Positions 35,991 through 46,600 of a stretch of 64,000 bases of DNA are shown in pieces; position 1 is the stretch's first letter; each line of letters begins with the position of its first letter. The translations under genes and the position numbers were made by a program. The stretch comes from Luteibacter aegosomatissinici (GTDB taxonomy: Bacteria > Pseudomonadota > Gammaproteobacteria > Xanthomonadales > Rhodanobacteraceae): assembly GCF_023078495.1 (NCBI RefSeq), contig NZ_CP095742.1, positions 434,001-498,000 on the forward strand, given 5' to 3'. The notes beneath the pieces were generated by a model. That model was not told where the DNA came from, did no database searches, and saw nothing but the letters and a program-made list of their open reading frames with translations.

Positions 35991-37946
35991 ATGGGAAATC
36001 GTATCCTCGCGAGGTCGCTCGTCGCCTCGTTCGTCCTGGCCGCCGCGCCAGCGATCTTCGCAGCAGGGGCCGCCGCGCCCCACGCCACGTTCAACGTCAG
36101 CACCTTGCGTGCATCCAGCGGCTACGACCGCTTCATCATCAAGTACCGCGATGGCACCACGCAGCGCACGGATCACGCCGCGGCCGCACAGGCCGTCAGC
36201 GCCGCGCTCTCACGCGCTGCCGCCACCACCAGTTCACTGCGCGCGGGCAAGTCGGCGGCACCGCTGGCCAGCTACTCGCGCAAGCTGGGCACCGGTGCCG
36301 ATCTGGTGCGTATCTCGCGCAAGCTCACGGCGAGCGAGGCCGATGCGCTGATCCGACAGATCGCCACCGATCCCGCCGTCGCGCACGTGCAGGCCGACGT
36401 GATGATGCAGAAGGTACGTGACATTTCCGCGACCGGGCTGGCCGCCGCCGCGGCGCCTACGCCGGTCGTCGTGAATGACCAGTACTACGCGCGTTACCAA
36501 TGGCATTTCCGTGCCCCTGACGGGACCGCCGAGAAGATTGGTTCGGATGCGAGCAGTTACGCGAACAAGGGCGGCAGCAACGTCGCTAACGCGTGGAATC
36601 TTTCCGACGGCACCGGCGTTACCGTGGCGGTGCTGGATACGGGCATTACCAACCACCCGGATATCGATCTCTCGCTGGCCGATGCCGGCTACGACTTCAT
36701 CATCGATAGCTATGTCTCCGGTCGTGCCACCGATGGGCGCGTGCCCGGCGGCTGGGACCTGGGTGACTGGACCACCGATGACAAGTACCTCGCCACCAAC
36801 GGCGGTTGCGTGGATGCGAACAACCCGGCGGAAGATTCCAGCTGGCACGGTACCCACGTATCGGGCAACGTCGCCGAACTGACCAATAACACCACCGGCA
36901 TGGCGGGTATCGCTTACAAGGCGAAGGTGCTCCCGGTTCGCGTGCTGGGCCACTGCGGTGGCTATAGCTCCGATATCGCCGATGCGATCGTGTGGGCGTC
37001 GGGCGGCCATGTCGATGGTGTGCCGGATAACACCCACCCGGCGCAGGTGATCAACATGAGCCTGGGCGGCGAAGGCAAGTGCAGCGACGATGATGTCACG
37101 GCCGACGCGATCACGGGTGCCATCGGTCGCGGCACCACCGTGGTCGTTGCCGCCGGCAACGAGAACGACGATACCGCCAACTACTCGCCGTCGAGCTGCC
37201 CGGGTGTGATCGCGGTCGCCTCCAACGGCATCACCGGCAAGCGTGCGTATTACTCGAACTACGGCACGGGCGTAACGCTTTCCGCGCCGGGCGGCGGTGT
37301 CTACGCCAACGATGCGGCCTCGGGCACCGTCGTGTCCGCCGGCTTCTCGTGGTCGGCCATCAACGACGGCACGCATGAGCCGACCACCGCCGATTACGGC
37401 GGCATGGCGGGCACTTCGCAGGCCACGCCGCACGTCACCGGCACGGTGGCACTGATGCTTGCGGCGGTGAAGGGGGCCAACCTTCCCACGCCGACGCCCG
37501 CACAGATCCGCACGCTGCTCACGTCCACCGCCCATCCGTTCCCGTCCACGCCCGACAAGGCGATCGGTGCCGGCATCGTCGATGCCTACGCCGCGGTCAA
37601 CAAGGCGCTTGGCAACGATTCGGGCAACCCGGGGGAACCGGATGTCACCGCGCTCACCAACGGCACGAGCGTCAAGGCGTCGGGTGATGGGTCGGCCAAG
37701 GTGTATTCGATCGATGTGCCCTCCGGTGCGCGCACGCTCGTATTCACGACCTCGGGTGGCACGGGTGATGTGTCCATCGCGGTGAAGAACGGTACGGCAG
37801 GCACCGAGACGGTGTCGGCCAAGAAAGCCACGAACAACGAGACGGTGACGGTCGCACGGCCGGCGGCGGGCACCTGGTACCTCACGGTGACCAGCCCGGC
37901 GGCGTACGCCAACGTCAGCGTCCTCGCACGCTTCGTCGCACCTTGA
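35991..37946 (+). CDS. Secreted subtilisin-like serine protease (S8) with PPC domain
   Basis: A 651-residue extracellular protease. Its parts are a Sec signal peptide (about 1-25), an I9-type inhibitor propeptide (about 40-145, with YDRFIIKYRDG and VAHVQADVMM), the S8 catalytic domain, and a C-terminal pre-peptidase (PPC) beta-sandwich from about 555. The triad is D216 (VAVLDTGI), H286 (SSWHGTHVSGN) and S476 (GMAGTSQATPH). It belongs to the secreted proteases of Xanthomonadales that use type II secretion, and a type II operon lies 10 kb downstream. ATG 35991 is preferred to GTG 35985 for spacing from AAGGGG. A hairpin follows the stop. Confidence 0.95.
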   Translation: MGNRILARSLVASFVLAAAPAIFAAGAAAPHATFNVSTLRASSGYDRFIIKYRDGTTQRTDHAAAAQAVSAALSRAAATTSSLRAGKSAAPLASYSRKLGTGADLVRISRKLTASEADALIRQIATDPAVAHVQADVMMQKVRDISATGLAAAAAPTPVVVNDQYYARYQWHFRAPDGTAEKIGSDASSYANKGGSNVANAWNLSDGTGVTVAVLDTGITNHPDIDLSLADAGYDFIIDSYVSGRATDGRVPGGWDLGDWTTDDKYLATNGGCVDANNPAEDSSWHGTHVSGNVAELTNNTTGMAGIAYKAKVLPVRVLGHCGGYSSDIADAIVWASGGHVDGVPDNTHPAQVINMSLGGEGKCSDDDVTADAITGAIGRGTTVVVAAGNENDDTANYSPSSCPGVIAVASNGITGKRAYYSNYGTGVTLSAPGGGVYANDAASGTVVSAGFSWSAINDGTHEPTTADYGGMAGTSQATPHVTGTVALMLAAVKGANLPTPTPAQIRTLLTSTAHPFPSTPDKAIGAGIVDAYAAVNKALGNDSGNPGEPDVTALTNGTSVKASGDGSAKVYSIDVPSGARTLVFTTSGGTGDVSIAVKNGTAGTETVSAKKATNNETVTVARPAAGTWYLTVTSPAAYANVSVLARFVAP

Positions 37947-37953
37947 TGGAAAT

Positions 37954-37980
37954 GGCCCGTCGGCCGTGTGCCGGCGGGCC
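37954..37980 (+). terminator. Hairpin after the S8 protease gene
   Basis: An 11-bp stem with one G-U wobble (37954-37964 with 37970-37980) starts 7 bases after the stop. No T-run follows, so it may be a 3' mRNA stabiliser or weak terminator. Confidence 0.55.
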
Positions 37981-38091
37981 GGGGAAGCCCTGGCCAGGGG
38001 GCGGGCTTCTCGTCTTGCGCCAGCGAGGGGGTCTTCGCTGGCGTGGCGTGCAGGGAGGGGTCCCTGCCGCCGTATAAGGGAGGTAAGGGCA

Positions 38092-38538
38092 ATGTATTCA
38101 CGAACACTGGCACAGGCCGCGGGCCTGGTGCTGACGGGCGTCTTCACCCTCGCGGCAGCGGTACATGCCGCCGAGGCACCGAAGACCGCCGCGCCTCAGA
38201 CCGTCGTCGTCCAAGGCGTACAGGTGGCGATCGATCCGGCAACGGGCCGGTTGCGTGAACCGACCGCTGAAGAGCGCGCTGCGCTGTCCAGGGCGTTTGG
38301 TGTGCAAAACGTATCGGCGGCGAAGCTTTCCGCTGGCCAGCCACGTACCGCGGCCGAAGCGAAATCCACCTTCCGCAGCGTCTCGCTCGATAACGGCGTC
38401 CGCGCCAAGGCCGTGCGGGTGCCGCAGGAGCTGATGAGCAGCGTGGTTGCCGAACGTCAGCCGGATGGCAGCCTCAGCATTCACCACGATGATCACGGCG
38501 TCCAGGCCGCGCCGAAGGCACCGGAGGTGGTGAAATGA
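38092..38538 (+). CDS. Small secreted protein coupled to the metalloprotease gene
   Basis: A 148-residue exported protein with a Sec signal peptide (cleavage near VHA-A at about residue 23). The mature part contains VVVQGVQVAIDPATGRLREP followed by TAEERAALSRAFG, and later a section with AVRVPQELMSSVV and a His/Asp-rich HHDDHG tail. GGGAGG precedes the ATG. Its stop overlaps the start of the PA-domain metalloprotease gene in an ATGA. Similar small genes accompany secreted PA-domain proteases in Xanthomonadales. An inhibitor, chaperone or substrate-recruiting role is plausible, but no family function is known to me. Confidence 0.75.
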   Translation: MYSRTLAQAAGLVLTGVFTLAAAVHAAEAPKTAAPQTVVVQGVQVAIDPATGRLREPTAEERAALSRAFGVQNVSAAKLSAGQPRTAAEAKSTFRSVSLDNGVRAKAVRVPQELMSSVVAERQPDGSLSIHHDDHGVQAAPKAPEVVK

Positions 38539-40514
38539 TCCGCCGTAATCTTCTCTTTACCGCTATCGCCGCCGCCGGGCTCTTCTACGCCATGGGCGCC
38601 AGTGCCGCGGAGATCAAGATCGTCAACCAGGATGTCGGTACCGGCAAGGGCCTGGATGATCCGACCCCGGCAACGCCGGTAGGCGGCAACCCGGGTACGA
38701 CGGTGGGCAAGCAGGCATTGAACGTCTACCAGTTCGCCGCCGATGTGTGGGGCGCCGTGCTGCAGAGCGATGTCACCATCGTCAATAACGCGACGTTCGA
38801 GAAACTTTCCTGCGACGCGACCTCCGGCGTGCTGGGTTCATCGGGCACGACTTACATTTTCTACTTCGACGACACCAGCACGTTGCCGCCGCGCGCCGTG
38901 CGCAACACCTGGTACCACTCGGCCCTGTTCGATGCGCTGAGTGGTTCCGACGGCATCCCGGGCGAAGCGGATATCCAGAGCCAGTTCAATGGTGCGCTGG
39001 GCTCCACCGGTTGCCTTGAAGGTTCGAAGTGGTACTTCGGCCTGGATGGGCAGACGCCGGCCGGATCGATCAACTTCCTCAACGTCGTGCTGCACGAAAT
39101 GGCGCACGGCCTGGGCTTCTCCGGCTTCAACAGCCTGACTACGGGCTCCCCCTACGTCGGCGACGACGGCGTGGCCCGCCCCGATATCTATTCCACGTTC
39201 GTCTTCAACGATACGAAGATGAAGAAGTGGTATGACCTGACCAACGCCGAACGTGTCACGGCGGCGCTGGATGATGGCAACCTGGTCTTCACCGGCGCCA
39301 CGGTCAAGGCGGAAGCGCCGCTCGCGCTAGGGCTGCCGGATATCTTCCGGGTGACGGCACCGGCCGCTGCCGCGGGCGATTACCAGTACGCGCAGGGTGC
39401 GTTTGGCCCGCTCGCCACGGCTTCGAACTTCAGCGGCAGCGTGGTGCAGGCCGCGCCGGCCGATGGTTGCGCGGCCATCACCAATGGCTCCGCCATCAGC
39501 GGAAAGATCGCGCTGATCGATCGCGGCACCTGCAACTTCACCGACAAGGTGGCGAACGCGCAGACCGCCGGTGCGAAGGCCGTGCTTATCGCCAATAACC
39601 AGGCCGGTGCGATCACCCCGGGCGGCACACCGACGACCACGATCAACATCCCGACGATCGCCATCAGCCAGGTGGACGGCAACAAGCTCAAGGCCAACCT
39701 CACCGGGCTGACCGGCGCGGTGGGCAAGGGCACGGGCCTGGCCGGCGCCGACGCGCAGGGCAATGTGCAGCTGTATGCACCGACGGTGCTTGCGCAGGGC
39801 TCGTCGTTCTCGCATTACGACACCCGCCTGACCCCGAACGCGATCATGGAATACGCGATCAACCAGGACCTGATGGGCCAGATCGATGTCGACCTGACCC
39901 CTGCGTTGTTCAAGGATGAAGGCTGGGGCCTCAACACCACCGGGCAGCTGCTGCTTACCTGCAATACGGGTATCCCGACGCTGGTACCGGGCGGCGTGAT
40001 CGTGGGTGCGAACGTCATCTCCAATGCGAAGACGATTGCCGGCGATGCCGCCACGCTCGCGGTGTATCGCACCGGCGTGCGGGCCTACGCGTCCACCCTC
40101 GCCAGCTCGGGCCTGATCACTGCAGCGCAGGCATCCAGCCTGAATGCGTGCCTGAGCGATGCGGAAACGCAGAAGCAGTACACCGCGTGGCATGTCGCGG
40201 TACCCGATGCGATCAGCCTGGGTAACAACGTTGGCCTCGGCAACCAGTCGGGCGCGGCGGGCAGCACCAAGGTGTACTCGCTCTCGGTGCCGGCTGGCGC
40301 GAAGTCGCTGACGTTCCGTACGGCAGGCGGCTCGGGTGATGTGTCTATCGCCGTGCAGGCACCAGGCGCCACGGCATTCACCGCGGTCGCCAACCGTACC
40401 GGCAACGCCGAGGTGTACACCAAGGCCAGCCCGGCGCAGGGCACCTGGTATCTCCAGGTCACTGGGGTGAAGGCCTACAGCGGGGTCACGGTGCAGGCGG
40501 TTTACACGCAGTAA
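38535..40514 (+). CDS. Secreted zinc metalloprotease with PA and PPC domains
   Basis: A 659-residue exported protein. After a signal peptide (cleavage near ASA-A, residue 24) comes a catalytic region with the zinc motif H187-E-M-A-H191-G-L-G-F. A protease-associated (PA) insert lies near 295-395 (SGKIALIDRGTCNFTDKVANAQ), and a C-terminal PPC domain covers about 560-659 (KVYSLSVPAGAKSLTFRTAG). The third zinc ligand is not evident at the metzincin position. The PPC domain resembles that of the upstream S8 protease. Its ATG overlaps the preceding gene's stop. Substrate unknown; type II secretion is the likely export route. Confidence 0.9.
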   Translation: MIRRNLLFTAIAAAGLFYAMGASAAEIKIVNQDVGTGKGLDDPTPATPVGGNPGTTVGKQALNVYQFAADVWGAVLQSDVTIVNNATFEKLSCDATSGVLGSSGTTYIFYFDDTSTLPPRAVRNTWYHSALFDALSGSDGIPGEADIQSQFNGALGSTGCLEGSKWYFGLDGQTPAGSINFLNVVLHEMAHGLGFSGFNSLTTGSPYVGDDGVARPDIYSTFVFNDTKMKKWYDLTNAERVTAALDDGNLVFTGATVKAEAPLALGLPDIFRVTAPAAAAGDYQYAQGAFGPLATASNFSGSVVQAAPADGCAAITNGSAISGKIALIDRGTCNFTDKVANAQTAGAKAVLIANNQAGAITPGGTPTTTINIPTIAISQVDGNKLKANLTGLTGAVGKGTGLAGADAQGNVQLYAPTVLAQGSSFSHYDTRLTPNAIMEYAINQDLMGQIDVDLTPALFKDEGWGLNTTGQLLLTCNTGIPTLVPGGVIVGANVISNAKTIAGDAATLAVYRTGVRAYASTLASSGLITAAQASSLNACLSDAETQKQYTAWHVAVPDAISLGNNVGLGNQSGAAGSTKVYSLSVPAGAKSLTFRTAGGSGDVSIAVQAPGATAFTAVANRTGNAEVYTKASPAQGTWYLQVTGVKAYSGVTVQAVYTQ

Positions 40515-40523
40515 GCGCGACAC

Positions 40524-40550
40524 ACCCGGGCCGCCACGCGCGGCCCGGGT
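40524..40550 (+). terminator. Terminator-like hairpin after the metalloprotease gene
   Basis: A perfect 11-bp GC-rich stem (40524-40534 with 40540-40550) with a 5-base loop starts 9 bases after the stop; only a short T-containing tail follows. Confidence 0.7.
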
Positions 40551-40635
40551 TCCATTCAGGCGGCAGGCACTGGAGGCAGCGCGCGGCGCGCCCCGTCGCT
40601 GGCCGCACATAGCGGCACCCACGGGAGGAAGTTAC

Positions 40636-43600
40636 GTGAATACGATCTACAGCAAGGTATGGAAAAAGTCGCTCGGGATCCTGGTCGTTGCATCGGAACA
40701 TGCCCGTGCGAACGGCAAGGGCGGCGCCTCCCGACGCCTCCGCGCGAGCATGGCCGCGTTGCCGCTGCTTGCGGGCGCGGTGTTCGCGCTGGCCAGCCCG
40801 GCGGCGCATGCGGGTTCATCCGGGAGCAACAACGCACAGGCCGGCAACATCTGCAGCGGGTTCTCTTCCTTGCTCGCGCCGGTCGCCAAGGGCTACCAGG
40901 CTTTCGCGTGCGGGGCCCAGGCGAAGGCGGCGGGGGATTACAGCGTCGCGCTTGGCAACGCAGCCACATCGAAAGGGGATTACAGCACCGCCGTTGGCCA
41001 GGATGCGCAAGCAGCCGGGGACTTCGCGACGGCGCTTGGCCAGGGTGCCCGCGCCAGCGCGACGGATAGCGTAGCGCTCGGCCAGGGCGCGAACGCCGCC
41101 AACACGGGAAGCACGGCGGTGGGACGGGGTGCCCGCGCCATTGCCAATAACGCGGTGGCACTGGGTTCGGATTCCGTGGCCAACCGCGCGAACACGGTAT
41201 CGGTAGGCCGCAGCGGCGGTGAGCGCCAGGTCGTGAACGTCGCCGATGGTTCGCAGGCCACCGATGCGGTGAACAAGCGCCAGCTCGATACCGTCAATTC
41301 ACGCGTCACGACCGTCAACGGAAGGGTCGATACCGTCAATGGGCGCGTGGATACGGTGAATGGCCGTGTCGACACCGTGGCGGCGAACGTCGCGACCGTA
41401 TCCGGCAAGGTGAACGCAGTCGATGCGGCCACCGCGGATGCACAGCATTACTTCAAGGCCCAGGGTACGGGTGATGGCAGCGATGATGCCACCGCCGCGG
41501 GAACGTTTAGCACCGCCGCGGGATCGGGTGCCTTCGCTGGCAGCGCTGGTGACAGTGCATTCGGCAGCGGTGCGTTCGCCACTGGTGGCAATGCTACCGC
41601 CGCTGGCTACGGCGCGACGGCGACCGGCCAGAACAGCGCGGCGTACGGTGCGGGCTCGCAGGCCAATGGCCCGGGCAGTGTGGCCGTGGGTGGCGTCGCC
41701 GTGGATGCGGATGGCAATCCGCTGATCACCAACGGTGGTGTTCCGGTCGACACCGGTGCGACCAGCGCGGATGTGGGGGGCACTGCCGTTGGTGCCAGCG
41801 CGCAGGCGGCTGGCTTCGCCGCATCGGCGGTCGGCGTGGGCGCCTATGCTGGCGGTGCGCAATCGGCTGCCGTGGGTGCGGTGGCAAACGCGATAGGTGA
41901 TTACTCCACGGCGCTCGGTACGCAAAGCGTGGCGACGGGCGTCGCCAGCGTCGCACTGGGCGCGGGCTCGGTCGCCGATCGCGATAACACGGTTTCCGTC
42001 GGCGATGTCGGTGCCGAGCGGCAGATCACGAACGTTGCAGCGGGTACGGAAGATACCGATGCGGCGAACGTCGGCCAGGTGAACGATGCGGTCAATGGCG
42101 CCACTCGCTACTTCAAGGCGACCGGTGCCAACGACGGTAGCGATGATGCGACGGCGGTAGGTGACTATGCCGTAGCCTCGGGTTCCGGCGCGTTTGCCGG
42201 TGCGAATGGCGCAAGCGCCTACGGCAGTGGTTCGTTCGCATCGGGCGTCAACAGCACGGCGACCGGCTACGGCGCAACAGCAACCGGCCAGAACAGCGCG
42301 GCGTACGGCGCGGGCTCGCAGGCCAATGGCCCGGGCAGTGTGGCCGTGGGTGGCGTCGCCGTCGATGAAGACGGCAATCCGCTGATCACGAATGGTGGCG
42401 TCCCCGTCGATACCGGTGCGACCAGCGCCGATGTCGGTGGTACCGCGGTGGGTGCGAGTGCGCAGGCCGGTGGTTTCGCCGCTTCGGCGGTGGGTGTCGG
42501 TGCGTACGCAAGCGGCGCGCAGTCGTCGGCATTCGGCGCCGTGGCCAACGCGCTGGGTGACTACTCCACCGCCGTGGGTACGCAAAGCACGGCGGGTGGC
42601 ACGAGCAGCGTTGCCGTGGGCGAAAGCGCAACGGCGACGGGCGACGAGAGCGTGGCTGTCGGCGGCAGCGCTTTTGGTTTCTTCACGGCACAGGCGACTG
42701 GGTACGCGACGACTGCGCTGGGTGCGGGCGCCTGGGCGACGGCGGACTACGCAACGGCGATTGGCTGGAATACGTACGCAGCGGCGGATAGTTCCACGGC
42801 GCTTGGCGAGTCGGCATCGGCACAGGATCTCGGCTCAAGCGCACTGGGCGCGGAAGCCATCGCCGTGGGCACGCAGTCCACAGCGGTGGGTGCTGTCTCG
42901 ACGACGAATGGCGATTTCGCTTCGGCGATTGGCAGTGGTAGCTATGCGGGAGCAAACAACGCGACGGCGGTAGGTGGCCTGGCGAGCGCGACCGGCGAGG
43001 ACAGTACAGCGGTAGGCGCGAACAGCGAAGCCTCCGGTGCCCGTTCGACGACGACCGGTGCATCAAGTGCCGCGTTCGGTGACGACAGCACGGCGAACGG
43101 CTACAGCGCGATCGCCGATGGCAGCGGTGCTACGGCCGTGGGTGCGAGCAGCGTGGCCGATAGCGATTACGCGACGGCGGTGGGCAACGGCGCCAGTGCG
43201 AATGGCGTGGGTGCATCGTCGCTGGGTGCGGGAGCCTTCGCCCAGGGCGATGGCGCCATCGCTGGCGGTTACGGTGCGACGTCGCAAGGCAAGAACACGG
43301 CGTCGTACGGCAGTGGTGCACAGGCCACGGCGAACAGCGCCACGGCGATCGGTGGCCAGGCGGTGGATGAGAATGGCGATCCGCTGATCACCTACAACGC
43401 GACGGGTGAAGCCGTGGGGCCGGCAACAGCATCGGGCCTGGCCGCGACGGCGGTGGGTGCGAGCGCGCAGGCCGAAGGACAGTTCGCCACGGCACTGGGC
43501 ACAGCGGCGTTCGCGCAGGGAGAGCAGTCGCTGGCCGGCGGGTTCCTCTCCGAAGCCTCCGGCCAGGGTGCGACCGCGCTGGGTGGCCAGGCCTACGCGG

Positions 43601-46600
43601 CCGGCGCGCTCTCCACCTCGGTGGGCTACGGCACGGCCGCCTACAGCGACGGCGCGGTAGCGATCGGTGGTGGCGCGAGCGCGGCGGGTACCGGCAGCGT
43701 CGCGATCGGCCAGTACGCCGAGACCGGCTTCGCACTGTTCGGCCTCGAATCGGCCAACGCCGTGGCGCTGGGCACGAACAGCTGGGCGCTTGGCGATAGC
43801 AGTACCGCACTGGGCGCTGGGGCATGGGTCCTTGGCGATAACAGCGTGGCCCTGGGTGCCAATTCTTCCGCCGACCGTGACAACACGGTGTCGGTGGGTG
43901 ACGTGGGTAGTGAGCGTCAGATCACCAATGTGGCCGCGGGCACCGAAGCGACGGATGCGGTGAACAAATCCCAGTTGGACGCGGTGTCGAATAACGTGAC
44001 CGACGCGACGCGTTACTTCAAGGCCACGGGTGCGAACGATGGCAGCGATGACGCGACGGCGGTAGGTGACTATGCCGTAGCCTCGGGTTCCGGCGCGTTT
44101 GCCGGTGCGAATGGCGCAAGCGCCTACGGCAGTGGTTCGTTCGCATCGGGCGTCAACAGCACGGCGACCGGCTACGGCGCAACAGCAACCGGCCAGAACA
44201 GCGCGGCGTACGGCGCGGGCTCGCAGGCCAATGGCCCGGGCAGTGTGGCCGTGGGTGGTGTCGCCGTCGATGAAGACGGCAATCCGCTGATCACGAATGG
44301 TGGCGTCCCCGTCGATACCGGTGCGACCAGCGCCGATGTCGGTGGCACCGCGGTGGGTGCGAGTGCGCAGGCCGGTGGTTTCGCCGCGTCGGCCTTCGGC
44401 GTCGGTGCATTTGCCAATGGCACGCAATCGGTGGCGGTCGGTGCGGTAGCGAATGCGCTGGGCGAGATGTCGACGGCCGTGGGTACGCAGAGTGAAGCCA
44501 GCGGCGACAGCAGCACGGCGCTGGGCGAAAGCGCGACCGCGCAGGACCTGGGCTCGAGCGCCCTGGGTGCGCAGTCGCTGGCCAGCGGTACGCAGTCGAC
44601 GGCCGTAGGTGCCGCGGCCGTCGCACAAGGTGATTTCGCCTCGGCGGTCGGTAGCGGCAGCTACGCAGGCAACACGAACGCGACCGCGGTTGGCGGGTTG
44701 GCGACGGCCACGGGCAGCGATAGCACGGCGGTGGGCCAGGCTAGCGAAGCCTCGGGTGCACGTTCGACCGCAACGGGTGGATCGAGCGCCGCGTTCGGCG
44801 ACGACAGCACGGCGAATGGCTACAGCGCGATCGCCGATGGCAGCGGCGCGACGGCGGTAGGTGCGAGCAGCGTGGCCGATAGCGATTACGCGACGGCGGT
44901 GGGCAACGGCGCCAGTGCGAATGGCGTGGGTGCATCGTCGCTGGGTGCGGGAGCCTTCGCCCAGGGTGATGGCGCCATCGCTGGCGGTTACGGTGCGACG
45001 TCGCAAGGCAAGAACACGGCGTCGTACGGCAGTGGTGCACAGGCCACGGCGAACAGCGCCACGGCGATCGGTGGCCAGGCGGTGGATGAGAATGGCGATC
45101 CGCTGATCACCTACAACGCGACGGGTGAAGCCGTGGGGCCGGCAACAGCATCGGGCCTGGCCGCGACGGCGGTGGGTGCGAGCGCGCAGGCCGAAGGACA
45201 GTTCGCCACGGCACTGGGCACAGCGGCGTTCGCGCAGGGAGAGCAGTCGCTGGCCGGCGGGTTCCTCTCCGAAGCCTCCGGCCAGGGTGCGACCGCGCTG
45301 GGTGGCCAGGCCTACGCGGCCGGCGCGCTCTCCACCTCGGTGGGCTACGGCACGGCCGCCTACAGCGACGGCGCGGTAGCGATCGGTGGTGGCGCGAGCG
45401 CGGCGGGTACCGGCAGCGTCGCGATCGGCCAGTACGCCGAGACCGGCTTCGCGCTCTTCGGCCTCGAATCGGCCAATGCCGTGGCGCTGGGCACGAACAG
45501 CTGGGCGCTTGGCGATAGCAGCACCGCACTGGGTGCCGGGGCATGGGCCCTTGGCGATAACAGCGTGGCCCTGGGTGCCAATTCTTCCGCCGACCGTGAC
45601 AACACGGTGTCGGTGGGTGACGTGGGTAGTGAGCGTCAGATCACCAATGTGGCCGCGGGCACCGAAGCGACGGATGCGGTGAACAAATCCCAGCTGGATG
45701 CCGTGGCCGGCAGCGTCAGTGACGCCAGCCATTTCTTCAAGGCAACCGGCACGGGCGACGGATCGGACGACGCCACGGCGGCTGGCCAGTTCGCTACCGC
45801 CGCAGGTTCGGGTGCGTTTGCTGGCGGCACCGGTGACAGTGCCATCGGCAGTGGCGCGTTCGCCAACGGGGGCAACGCCACCGCCATCGGCACTACGTCG
45901 ACGGCGACGGGCGCGGCGAGTACCGCGCTGGGTGCGCAGTCCGAAGCCAGCGCCGCAAACAGCGTGGCGTTGGGCGCCGGGTCGGTGGCGCAGCGGGACA
46001 ACACGGTATCCGTGGGTTCGGCGGGCGCCGAACGCCAGGTCACCAACGTCGCGGCTGCCACGCAGTCGACCGATGCGGTGAACAAGGGCCAGCTCGATAC
46101 CCTGGCGGACAGCGTGAGCAGTGCGGCGCACTATGTGTCTGCCACGGGCGCCAACGATGGATCGGATGACGCCAGCGCGGCCGGAGCGTATGCAACGGCA
46201 GTGGGCGCCGGCAGCAGCGCAGCGGGTGACCTGTCGACGGCGATAGGCTCGTTCGCTACCGCCAGCAAGGAGTCCGGCACGGCGATCGGCGCCTCGGCAA
46301 ACGCCGCCGGTGCGGGCGCCACAGCCATAGGCGACAGCGCGCGTGCGACCGCGGCCAACTCCGTGGCGCTCGGTAGCGGTTCGGTCGCGACCCGCGCCAA
46401 CACCGTATCGGTCGGTTCGGCGAGCGGTAACCGGCAGATCACTAACGTGGCGGCAGGTACCCAGGGCACGGATGCGGTCAACCTCACCCAGCTGAATTCG
46501 GCCTTGAGCAGTGCGTTTGCCGGTACCAGCAACGCCGCAGGCAATGCGGTGGCGCTGGCCCTCGGTGGCGGCGCCACCATGGGCGCCAACGGGTTCATTG

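Noticed and set aside
35723-36421. A 232-codon plus-strand frame upstream of and overlapping the S8 protease
   Set aside because: The first part is intergenic and the rest is a shifted frame of the protease. No ribosome site or domain is visible.
41440-46115. Regularly spaced repeats that might suggest a CRISPR array
   Set aside because: The repeats are long, coding and in frame with the adhesin. There are no short identical repeats with unique spacers and no cas genes.
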